12,054 nucleotides of DNA from an uncultured Ruminococcus sp. (GTDB lineage Bacteria > Bacillota > Clostridia > Oscillospirales > Acutalibacteraceae): the NCBI GenBank assembly GCA_902783065.1, contig CACZPV010000285.1, forward strand, positions 1 through 12,054, written 5' to 3'. A program made the position numbers and the translations under genes. The notes under the pieces were generated by a model. That model was not told the DNA's origin. It saw nothing but the letters and a program-made list of their open reading frames with translations, and did not search any database. Positions 6,148 through 12,054 of the stretch are shown one piece after another. The number at the start of each line of letters is the position of its first letter. The stretch's first letter is position 1.

Positions 6148-7170
6148 ATGAAAAAGGAAGGATTTGACATAGATGAAAAGTTTGCATCGCTGACTGTAAG
6201 GGCAAAGGCAAACGGAGATATGCTGGAGCTAAGAGAAATGACAGAGCTTGCAAACTGTAAGGAAACTGATGAAAAATCAGTACGGGAGCTTCTATCACTT
6301 TTAGGGAGTGAGGATATAGTTTTTTATGCCGATGTAAGACCGCTTGATCAGAAACGTATTAAGGAGATCGATGAAACTGTTAAAAATTCTTGTGAAGAAG
6401 AAAGGACAGCGGCGGCTGTGGGCGAAAATTCTGTCAGACTGTATCTTTCGGAGATAGCACAATTGCCGGTACTGACATCATCTCAGGAAAGGGAACTGTT
6501 GTATGAACTGAAAGACGGAAACGAAGATGCCTTGAATGAATTGATTGAGGGAAGTATGTACTTACCGGTGATGACAGCAGAAAAGTATATAGGCCGTGGA
6601 ATTTTATTTCTTGATCTTGTACAGGAAGGCAATCTTGTACTTATGACGGCAGCGCAGAATTTCAGCGATCCGAAATCAAGCTTTGCAGCTTTTGCCGCAT
6701 GGAAACTGGAACGTACCATGCAGGAACTGACCGCAGGACATGAAGATATACTGAAAATACCTGTAGAAATGGCAGAGGATATGGCAAATGTTGTTAAAGA
6801 ATATAAGCGTCTTTCTGCAGAGAATGGTAAAATACCGTCGGCGGAAACTATTGCAGCCGGTCTTGATATGTCTGTTGACAGGGTCAGTGAATTACTGACA
6901 TACGAAAATAAACTGACAAAAGATAACAGCAAAAATACCGAAGAAATATCTGCGTCTTCTCCGGCAGATGAAGCAGACCGCCGGCTTTCAGATAAGGTAA
7001 AAGAAATGCTGTCGGCGTTGCCTGAAAAAGAGGCTCAGCTGATTGCAATGAAATATGGAATAGCAGGAAAAAAAGAAATGTCCATAGCGGAAATTGCCGA
7101 TAAACTTGGTATGACCGCAGAGGATGCGGAAAAACTGGAACAGCAGGCCATGCGGCATCTTGGCTGCTGA
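6148..7170 (+). CDS. Degenerate sigma-70-like protein between two rpoD copies
   Basis: This 340-aa protein aligns almost without gaps to the flanking RpoD proteins from about residue 90 to 210. Region 1.2 is NSVRLYLSEIAQLPVLT (94-110). The core-binding helix of region 2.2 is well kept: GRGILFLDLVQEGNLVLM (149-166), with the LDL-QEGN residues identical. Region 2.3/2.4 is badly changed: FSTYATWWIRQAITR becomes FAAFAAWKLERTMQE (179-193), which loses the second tryptophan, the promoter-contacting glutamine and the basic residues. The PVSLETPIG...SHLGDF finger is absent, replaced by KLTKDNSKNTEEIS (255-268). The region 4.2 recognition helix reads MTAEDAEKLEQQAMRHL (322-338) instead of VTRERIRQIEAKALRKL, so its arginines are gone. 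The ORF is intact, with ribosome site AAAGGAG (6136-6142) and 46 bases after copy 1. It probably binds core polymerase or acts as a regulator rather than reading promoters itself; this is inference. Confidence 0.8.
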   Translation: MKKEGFDIDEKFASLTVRAKANGDMLELREMTELANCKETDEKSVRELLSLLGSEDIVFYADVRPLDQKRIKEIDETVKNSCEEERTAAAVGENSVRLYLSEIAQLPVLTSSQERELLYELKDGNEDALNELIEGSMYLPVMTAEKYIGRGILFLDLVQEGNLVLMTAAQNFSDPKSSFAAFAAWKLERTMQELTAGHEDILKIPVEMAEDMANVVKEYKRLSAENGKIPSAETIAAGLDMSVDRVSELLTYENKLTKDNSKNTEEISASSPADEADRRLSDKVKEMLSALPEKEAQLIAMKYGIAGKKEMSIAEIADKLGMTAEDAEKLEQQAMRHLGC

Positions 7171-7233
7171 AATATGAATAACGGCAAAAAGTAAATTGTC
7201 GGATTATCACTCAATGTGCAGGAGGAATAAATT

Positions 7234-8340
7234 ATGGCAAACGGGGTACAGCCTGAAAGAAAATCTGTATTGAAGGAATTAACAGAACTTGGAAAAGCAA
7301 AAGGGCAGCTGAGTAATAAGGAAATACTGGATGCTATCGGAGAGATGGATATTGATGCGGAAGCAATGGAGCGTTTTTATGATTCGCTTGAAACCAACGG
7401 AATTGAAATCGTGGAAACGCTTGATGATATTATTCTTGATGACAGCGAATTGACTGCTATCGGAGAGGATGATGATATTATTGATGATTCACCTGATATT
7501 TCCGACAGCGTTTCGATAGATGATCCTGTAAAGATCTATCTGAAAGAAATCGGTCGGGTTCCGCTGCTTACCACGGAGGAAGAAACCGATCTGGCAATCA
7601 GGATTTCCAACGGGGATGTTGCTGCTAAACAGAGGCTTTCAGAGGCAAATCTGAGATTGGTTGTCAGTATTGCCAAACGTTATCTTGGACGCGGTATGCA
7701 ATTTCTTGATCTGATTCAGGAGGGAAACCTGGGACTTATAAAAGCAGTAGAGAAATTTGACCACACTAAAGGGTTTAAATTTTCCACTTATGCAACCTGG
7801 TGGATCAGACAGGCAATCACCAGAGCAATTGCTGATCAGGCGAGAACTATCCGTATACCCGTACATATGGTGGAAACCATTAATAAAGTAAAAAAGGCGT
7901 CCAGTCAGCTTCTTCACATAACAGGACATGAACCGTCAGCAGAGGAAATTGCAGAAATGCTGAAAATGCCTGCCGATAAGGTAAGGGAGATTATGAGAGT
8001 GTCACAGGAGCCGGTTTCGCTGGAAACTCCGATAGGAGAAGAAGAGGACAGTCATCTGGGTGACTTTATTTCTGATGATGATGCACCCGCACCGCAGGAT
8101 GCTGCTTCCAATACATTATTGAAGGAACAGCTTTCAGATGTTCTGAATACACTTACTCCGAGAGAAGCAAAGGTATTGCGTCTTCGCTTCGGACTGGATG
8201 ACGGAAGGGCAAGAACATTGGAAGAAGTTGGCGAGGAATTTAATGTAACAAGAGAACGTATTCGTCAGATCGAAGCGAAAGCACTCCGTAAACTTCGTCA
8301 TCCAAGCAGAAGCAAAAAACTGAAAGATTTTCTTGATTAA
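7234..8340 (+). CDS. rpoD: RNA polymerase primary sigma factor RpoD/SigA (copy 2, canonical)
   Basis: This 368-aa protein is the more canonical of the two RpoD copies and the better candidate for the housekeeping sigma factor. Region 1.1 is at about 10-60 and region 1.2 is DPVKIYLKEIGRVPLLT (97-113). LDLIQEGNLGL lies at 158-168, and YATWWIRQAITRAIADQA (186-203) runs into IRIPVHMVETINK. The finger is PVSLETPIGEEEDSHLGDF (260-278), and region 4.2 is VTRERIRQIEAKALRKLRH (338-356), ending in the standard SKKLKDFLD. Its region 3 sequence KKASSQLLH is shared with copy 1 and unlike the usual RQLLQELGREP, supporting local duplication. The ribosome site AGGAGG (7220-7225) is 8 bases before the ATG. 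It is the last gene of the + strand cluster, and no standard terminator follows it. Confidence 0.95.
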   Translation: MANGVQPERKSVLKELTELGKAKGQLSNKEILDAIGEMDIDAEAMERFYDSLETNGIEIVETLDDIILDDSELTAIGEDDDIIDDSPDISDSVSIDDPVKIYLKEIGRVPLLTTEEETDLAIRISNGDVAAKQRLSEANLRLVVSIAKRYLGRGMQFLDLIQEGNLGLIKAVEKFDHTKGFKFSTYATWWIRQAITRAIADQARTIRIPVHMVETINKVKKASSQLLHITGHEPSAEEIAEMLKMPADKVREIMRVSQEPVSLETPIGEEEDSHLGDFISDDDAPAPQDAASNTLLKEQLSDVLNTLTPREAKVLRLRFGLDDGRARTLEEVGEEFNVTRERIRQIEAKALRKLRHPSRSKKLKDFLD

Positions 8341-8425
8341 GAACTAATACCTGAATCCGTGAAACTCAATTGTAACTGCTGTTGAATATACAGTAATGAT
8401 GCGTTATTTTATATATTATCACTAA

Positions 8426-8443
8426 TTCAGGTGTTCACCTGAA
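8426..8443. repeat. Palindrome downstream of rpoD copy 2
   Basis: TTCAGGTG (8426-8433) and CACCTGAA (8436-8443) form a perfect 8-base dyad with a 2-base centre. It starts a structured stretch (to about 8530) that continues with a GCAG/CTGC hairpin at 8448-8460 and a CCCATTC/GAATGGG pairing (8460-8466 with 8487-8493). The 298-base junction between the convergent rpoD and ABC genes holds no convincing gene. No T-run follows this palindrome closely, so its role as a terminator is doubtful. Confidence 0.55.
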
Positions 8444-8561
8444 AGGTGCAGCTTTTCTGCCCATTCTCTCGTCCCCTTCTCTTTTTGAATGGGGAGAAAT
8501 TAAGGAACGGCAGCACGCATGCCGCCTGAACAGATTAAAAGACGTTTTTTTCAAAATGAAT

Positions 8562-8605
8562 CTGGAGGATAACCCTTTGGCTAAAAACAAAGGGTTATCC
8601 TCCAG
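8562..8605. repeat. Perfect 18-bp-stem hairpin at the convergent junction
   Basis: CTGGAGGATAACCCTTTG (8562-8579) is the exact reverse complement of CAAAGGGTTATCCTCCAG (8588-8605), with loop GCTAAAAA. It sits between the ends of rpoD copy 2 and the ABC permease, 33 bases from the permease stop. Neither strand has a T-run right after the stem. The left arm contains GGAGGA (8564-8569) and, 7 bases later, TTG GCT AAA AAC, opening a 12-codon frame to TGA at 8613-8615; the right arm would mask that ribosome site. It could be a bidirectional terminator, an RNA-stability element or a gene-start remnant. Confidence 0.85.
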
Positions 8606-8638
8606 GGAAATATGATTCGGTTCCGGCGACTATCAGAA

Positions 8639-9883
8639 TTAGCTGCCTTTATTTTTTTTGAGCATTTTAATAATTTCAGCAGGCTTTGGTGGATTACCAT
8701 ACATAAGTACACCGATTTTATAAATGGCAGCAGCCAGAATACCAAACAGGTATATTGTGATAATCTGTAAAGCAACGGAAATGATTACTTCCCAGAAAGG
8801 AATATCTGCCAATGTTGCTCTGACAAACATTGCCATAGGTGCGGAAAGAGGAATATATGACAGTACCGTCATTGCAGTGCTGTCAATTATGTCACCGCTG
8901 CAAATGAATACTACAATAAAATATACGCCCATCATTACAAATAATACAGGAGTGGTCAGACCGTTCAGATCTTCCGATTTAGATGCAAATGAAGCAAGTG
9001 CTCCCAGCAGAAATGCATATATAAAATATCCCAGCAGGAAAAACAGAAGTGCCATCAAAAGTGTATCAGGTGTGAAATTTATGAAATCTCTTATCTCCTC
9101 CGGAATGGCATCGACGGGAGCAAATTTCATTGAACAGGAGAGGGATAGAAATATGACTGCTAACTGGGAAAGTCCGGCAAGTCCGGCGCCGATCACTTTA
9201 CCGAACATTAATTCAGCAGGCTTTGCACATGTAATCAGCAGTTCCATTGCTCTGGTATTTTTTTCGCTTACTACACTCTGGGTGACAAGCTGACCATAAG
9301 ATGTAATTGCAACGAATAGTACGCACATCAGCAAATAAACGGGAAGATAGTTTTTTGTCTGATCTGTTCCTGTTGTAACTGTTTCTGAGAAAAAACCTGT
9401 GTCAAGAATACTTTTTATATCTTTTTCTGACATTCCGCTTTTTTCAAATTGCGTAATAGTGTAAATTTTCTGAACAGCGTTCATGATCAGGTTTTCGTCC
9501 ATATTGTAAATGGAATTGTTTTTGGTGATATATACAAATGATACGGGAGAATTTATGTCGATGGCAAATGCATATTCGTCATCATCTACTTTTTTTTCGA
9601 TAGTGTTTCTGTCCTCAGTTATAATTTTTACTTCTTTATCCGGATAGTAAACAGACAGTTCATTTTTTACCAGATCATCGCTGTAGCTGCTTTTAGTGAC
9701 AGCAATGATTTTTGTTTTTTCTTTATCTGCGGCATTTTCGTCTGACACTACAGCGGTAATGATTCCGGGAATCAGTGAGAAAAGCAGAGATCCGCAGACA
9801 AGAAAAACTGTTATAATAATAAATGCCTTATTTTTGACACATGTAAGGTACTCAAATTTTAATATTTTAAAAAAGTTTCTCAT
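8639..9883 (-). CDS. ABC-2 type transporter permease (NatB-like)
   Basis: This 414-aa integral membrane protein is the permease half of an ABC exporter, similar in layout to NatB/ABC-2 family proteins. A first membrane helix lies at about 22-44 (IIITVFLVCGSLLFSLIPGI). A large, mostly hydrophilic domain of about 135 residues follows, likely outside the membrane. Five or so more helices follow at roughly 183-205, 233-255, 275-300, 308-330 and 360-395. The motif SEKNTRAMELLITCAKP (about 208-224) is the typical cytoplasmic coupling segment of this family. Its ATG overlaps the stop of the ATPase gene by four bases (ATGA), with GGAGGG just upstream inside that gene, so the two are translationally coupled. 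The transported substrate is unknown; NatAB exports sodium in Bacillus, but relatives carry other cargo. Confidence 0.88.
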   Translation of the reverse strand: MRNFFKILKFEYLTCVKNKAFIIITVFLVCGSLLFSLIPGIITAVVSDENAADKEKTKIIAVTKSSYSDDLVKNELSVYYPDKEVKIITEDRNTIEKKVDDDEYAFAIDINSPVSFVYITKNNSIYNMDENLIMNAVQKIYTITQFEKSGMSEKDIKSILDTGFFSETVTTGTDQTKNYLPVYLLMCVLFVAITSYGQLVTQSVVSEKNTRAMELLITCAKPAELMFGKVIGAGLAGLSQLAVIFLSLSCSMKFAPVDAIPEEIRDFINFTPDTLLMALLFFLLGYFIYAFLLGALASFASKSEDLNGLTTPVLFVMMGVYFIVVFICSGDIIDSTAMTVLSYIPLSAPMAMFVRATLADIPFWEVIISVALQIITIYLFGILAAAIYKIGVLMYGNPPKPAEIIKMLKKNKGS

Positions 9884-10797
9884 ATTCCGCCCTCCGCATA
9901 TTCCACAAAGATGTCATTCAGTGATGGTTCTTTGACATTAAAGCCGTCCAGATCAAGTTTCTGATTCAAAAGACGCAGCATCAGCTCGTCTTTGTCCGCT
10001 TCGTTTTTCAGTTTTACAATAACGCAGGCGTTTTTTGAGTCAATATCTGCTGCTTCTATTTTATCGGCAAAACTGCGGATGATAAAAGATGATACGTCAT
10101 CCGGTTTATGTGCATATATATTGATGGTATTTCTTGGATAACTGTGTTTAATATCAAATATATTACCTGAAAGAGCAATTTTTCCGCCGTTAAGTATACA
10201 GATATCACTGCAAAACTCTTCTATGTAATTCATCTGGTGGCTGGAAAAAATAACTGCCGCACCGCTCTGTATCATTTCCATTATAACATCTTTCAGCAGC
10301 ATAGCATTGACCGGGTCTAATCCCGAAAACGGTTCATCAAGTATAACAAGCTGAGGATCACACAGCAAAGTAGCAGCAAGCTGAATTTTCTGTTGATTGC
10401 CCTTGCTGAGAGTTTCGAGTTTTTTATCCTTATATTTTGTCATATCCATGCGATCCAGCCATTTGCTGCAAGCTTCCCTTGCCTGCTGCTTGGACAGACC
10501 TCTCAGCATTCCGAAATAGATAAGCTGTTCGCTGATATGTTTTTTAGGGTACAGTCCTCTTTCTTCTGGAAGGTAACCTATTTTTACTTTTTCTCTGTTG
10601 ATTTTCTTTCCGTCGATCAGAATTTCCCCTGTGTCCTGATAGAATACCCCCATAATTATGCGGATTGTGGTTGTTTTACCGGCTCCGTTACGTCCAAGAA
10701 GTCCTTGTGCTTTGCCGCTTTCCGTTTCAAAGCTGATTCCTTTCAGTACTTCTTTGTCACCGAATTTCTTTGTAATATCTTTTACTTCAATTTTCAT
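9880..10797 (-). CDS. ABC transporter ATP-binding protein (NatA-like)
   Basis: This 305-aa ATPase subunit energises the permease encoded next to it. The nucleotide-binding motifs are all present: Walker A GRNGAGKT (35-42), signature LSKGNQQ (130-136), Walker B VILDEP (151-156) and the H-loop histidine H187 in SSHQM. The Q-loop reads YLPEERGLYP (75-84), with glutamate where many ABC proteins have glutamine; this is characteristic of the NatA-type subgroup with a C-terminal DUF4162 domain (about 215-300). Its start has a near-ideal ribosome site, AAAGGAGGT, about 7 bases before the ATG. It lies 95 bases downstream of the asparaginase gene on the same strand, so shared transcription is possible. 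Confidence 0.93.
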   Translation of the reverse strand: MKIEVKDITKKFGDKEVLKGISFETESGKAQGLLGRNGAGKTTTIRIIMGVFYQDTGEILIDGKKINREKVKIGYLPEERGLYPKKHISEQLIYFGMLRGLSKQQAREACSKWLDRMDMTKYKDKKLETLSKGNQQKIQLAATLLCDPQLVILDEPFSGLDPVNAMLLKDVIMEMIQSGAAVIFSSHQMNYIEEFCSDICILNGGKIALSGNIFDIKHSYPRNTINIYAHKPDDVSSFIIRSFADKIEAADIDSKNACVIVKLKNEADKDELMLRLLNQKLDLDGFNVKEPSLNDIFVEYAEGGI

Positions 10798-10842
10798 TGC
10801 ATGACCTCCTTTTTAATCATCTGTTTTTTCTGAATATTATTC

Positions 10843-10870
10843 CGGACAGTGAGCATGCGCAGCACGTCCG
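10843..10870 (-). repeat. GC-rich hairpin between asparaginase and ABC genes
   Basis: CGGAC (10843-10847) pairs with GTCCG (10866-10870), and GTG (10849-10851) with CAC (10863-10865). This gives 8 bp with one bulged A and an 11-base loop. It occupies the 95-base gap between the asparaginase stop and the ATPase start. There is no T-run after it on the minus strand, so it may moderate rather than stop read-through. Confidence 0.45.
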
Positions 10871-10892
10871 AAGCCGTTTCTGCATTGCTTTT

Positions 10893-11909
10893 TCATTGTG
10901 TGAAAGATAAGTTTTCAAAATAGATATCTTTTTTCATTAAACCTGCGATGTTGTCAGGAAATAAATTAACTGCCAGCAGCAGCTTGGCATAAGCACTTTC
11001 TGTACCGATATCATACAGCGGAAGTGCGCCTTGTTGTAAAAGTATATTGCTTGTTTCATATAATGCTTTTGTATTGCTTTTCAAAGAGCATAAAAACAGC
11101 GGAATATCTTTTTTCCGGCATTGTTTCAGCAGCTCAATAGCCTGTTCTGATACAGTCCCGGAGTGATAGGTGACGTGAAGAACTGCACCAATGCTGTCAT
11201 TGACGGTCATATTGTTATAATTAATTGACGGATAAGGATGTATCAGCATTACTTTCCTTGGAAAACGAAATGTATCAGTATCAAAAAAACGGCTGCGGTT
11301 TTCCAAAGCTGACAGACCGACAATGTTATTGCACTCCCGAATATTACCGCTTTCATCTATACTGGCAGCAGGAAGATTATTTATCGTCAGGAAACAATCG
11401 TTGATTCTGTCAGCTTCTTTTAGTCGTGTGGGAATAAAAATTTCAGCATGGTGTTCGTGAAGATTTTTGTATACGGTGTAAACACCATTTTTTATTTGTC
11501 TGATGAGATTGACAGCAGCCGAGAAATTAACAAGAGCATTGCTGCGTGAATCGTCTGGAACATAATCAGATGCCGTAATAACCACGGGAATCCCAAGCCC
11601 ATGCAGACACATTCCGAGCATCGCAGAACTGTAGGAAAGCGTATCGCTGCCATGAGTAATAATGATGCCGTCAAATCCGGTAAGGTCATAGGAAAGGATA
11701 AAACGTATTATTGTTTCCCAGTTTTGAACTGTTAGATTTTCACTGAGAATATTATAAGGTTCCTTTATCACAAAATCAAGATTGCAGTTGGGATTATTTT
11801 CCTGATAAATTTCAGCTACACGGCATTTTCCTGTTTTAACAGATATAACTCCGTTTTCTTCAAAGCTTCCGATGGTTCCGCCGGTGAGTAATAATAATAT
11901 TTTTTTCAT
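10893..11909 (-). CDS. L-asparaginase family protein (cytoplasmic type)
   Basis: This 338-aa protein should hydrolyse L-asparagine to aspartate and ammonia. The N-terminal TGGTIGS (9-15) supplies nucleophile T12. The second catalytic motif reads THGSDTLSY (85-93), with S88 where the family usually has threonine and D89 conserved. IPTRLKEADR (159-168) lies where the catalytic lysine is expected, making K164 the candidate. HVTYHSGTVS (about 244-253) matches the typical C-terminal-domain substrate-site segment. No signal peptide is present, which favours a cytoplasmic, type-I-like enzyme. The Thr-to-Ser change and the unusual ASDYVPDDSRSNALVNF segment (113-129) make it a divergent member, so related amidohydrolase activity is possible. 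The ribosome site AAGGAG precedes the ATG, and a consensus promoter lies upstream. Confidence 0.85.
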   Translation of the reverse strand: MKKILLLLTGGTIGSFEENGVISVKTGKCRVAEIYQENNPNCNLDFVIKEPYNILSENLTVQNWETIIRFILSYDLTGFDGIIITHGSDTLSYSSAMLGMCLHGLGIPVVITASDYVPDDSRSNALVNFSAAVNLIRQIKNGVYTVYKNLHEHHAEIFIPTRLKEADRINDCFLTINNLPAASIDESGNIRECNNIVGLSALENRSRFFDTDTFRFPRKVMLIHPYPSINYNNMTVNDSIGAVLHVTYHSGTVSEQAIELLKQCRKKDIPLFLCSLKSNTKALYETSNILLQQGALPLYDIGTESAYAKLLLAVNLFPDNIAGLMKKDIYFENLSFTQ

Positions 11910-11923
11910 TATGCTTCTCCTTG

Positions 11924-11946
11924 CTGTATATAAACAGTATACACAG
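11924..11946. promoter_or_regulatory. Candidate operator over the asparaginase promoter
   Basis: CTGTATATA (11924-11932) and TATACACAG (11938-11946) form a 9-base dyad with one mismatch around AACAG. The dyad covers the -10 box and the expected start point of the asparaginase promoter, where a bound repressor would block initiation. TGTATA half-sites recall GntR-type operators, but no regulator gene is visible in the window. Confidence 0.4.
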
Positions 11947-11964
11947 TTGCTGAATTATTGTCAA
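11936..11964 (-). promoter_or_regulatory. Sigma-A promoter of the asparaginase gene
   Basis: On the minus strand a perfect -35 TTGACA (11964-11959) and a -10 TATACT (11941-11936) are separated by 17 bases. Transcription should begin near 11929, about 20 bases before the start codon at 11909. Confidence 0.88.
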
Positions 11965-11992
11965 TAACATTTTATATAATATTTCGTTTTGC

Positions 11993-12022
11993 TTGCTTAT
12001 GAGGGGTAATTTGTGGTATAAT
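11993..12022 (+). promoter_or_regulatory. Sigma-A promoter pointing out of the right edge
   Basis: TTGCTT (11993-11998) is 18 bases before a perfect TATAAT (12017-12022) that has the extended -10 TG at 12014-12015. A second TATAAT follows at 12024-12029. It is divergent from the asparaginase promoter and would serve a + strand gene beyond the window. Confidence 0.7.
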
Positions 12023-12054
12023 GTATAATCATATACAAATAATTTTATGCGACA

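Noticed and set aside
8724..9293. A 189-codon + strand frame opposite the ABC permease
   Set aside because: It is antisense to a convincing membrane-protein gene, lacks a ribosome site and resembles no known family. It is a mirror of the permease's codon pattern.

Overview
The window reads as chromosomal DNA of a low-to-moderate GC Firmicute of the class Clostridia, probably Ruminococcus-like (Oscillospiraceae). The grounds are strong AGGAGG-type ribosome sites, sigma-A promoters, TTG and GTG starts, the gene order dgt-dnaG-rpoD, and the protein sequences themselves. The genus is an inference from general knowledge, not from a search.

Left part (1-1715, + strand): a consensus promoter drives rpmE (ribosomal protein L31, zinc-binding form), closed by a 10-bp-stem intrinsic terminator. 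It is followed by a YigZ/IMPACT-family protein and a GNAT acetyltransferase. The 278-base gap after the acetyltransferase holds a 31-base hairpin, a perfect -10 hexamer and a possible 8-codon leader that overlaps the dgt start.

Central part (1994-8340, + strand): dgt (HD-domain dNTP triphosphohydrolase), dnaG (primase), then three sigma-70-type genes in a row. The first (361 aa) and third (368 aa) are full-length primary sigma factors (RpoD/SigA) with identical DNA-recognition helices. Between them lies a 340-aa sigma-70 relative that keeps the overall length, region 1.2 and the region 2.2 core-binding motif. It has lost the region 2.3/2.4 promoter-melting residues, the whole region 3.2 finger and the basic recognition helix of region 4.2. 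It is an intact ORF with a strong ribosome site, so it is unlikely to be a fresh pseudogene. The first rpoD also carries changes at positions that are normally near-invariant. This sigma triplet is the most interesting part of the window: one housekeeping sigma, one altered copy and one apparently DNA-blind sigma-like protein, all probably co-expressed with replication genes.

Convergent junction (8341-8638): no gene. It holds a palindrome, a stretch resembling the gap upstream of dgt, and a perfect 18-bp-stem hairpin that hides a ribosome site and TTG start.

Right part (8639-11909, - strand): an ABC-2 exporter pair (NatA-like ATPase and NatB-like permease, overlapping by ATGA) lies downstream of an L-asparaginase gene. 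The asparaginase has a consensus TTGACA-17-TATACT promoter with a dyad over its -10. A divergent promoter points out of the right edge toward a gene not in the window.
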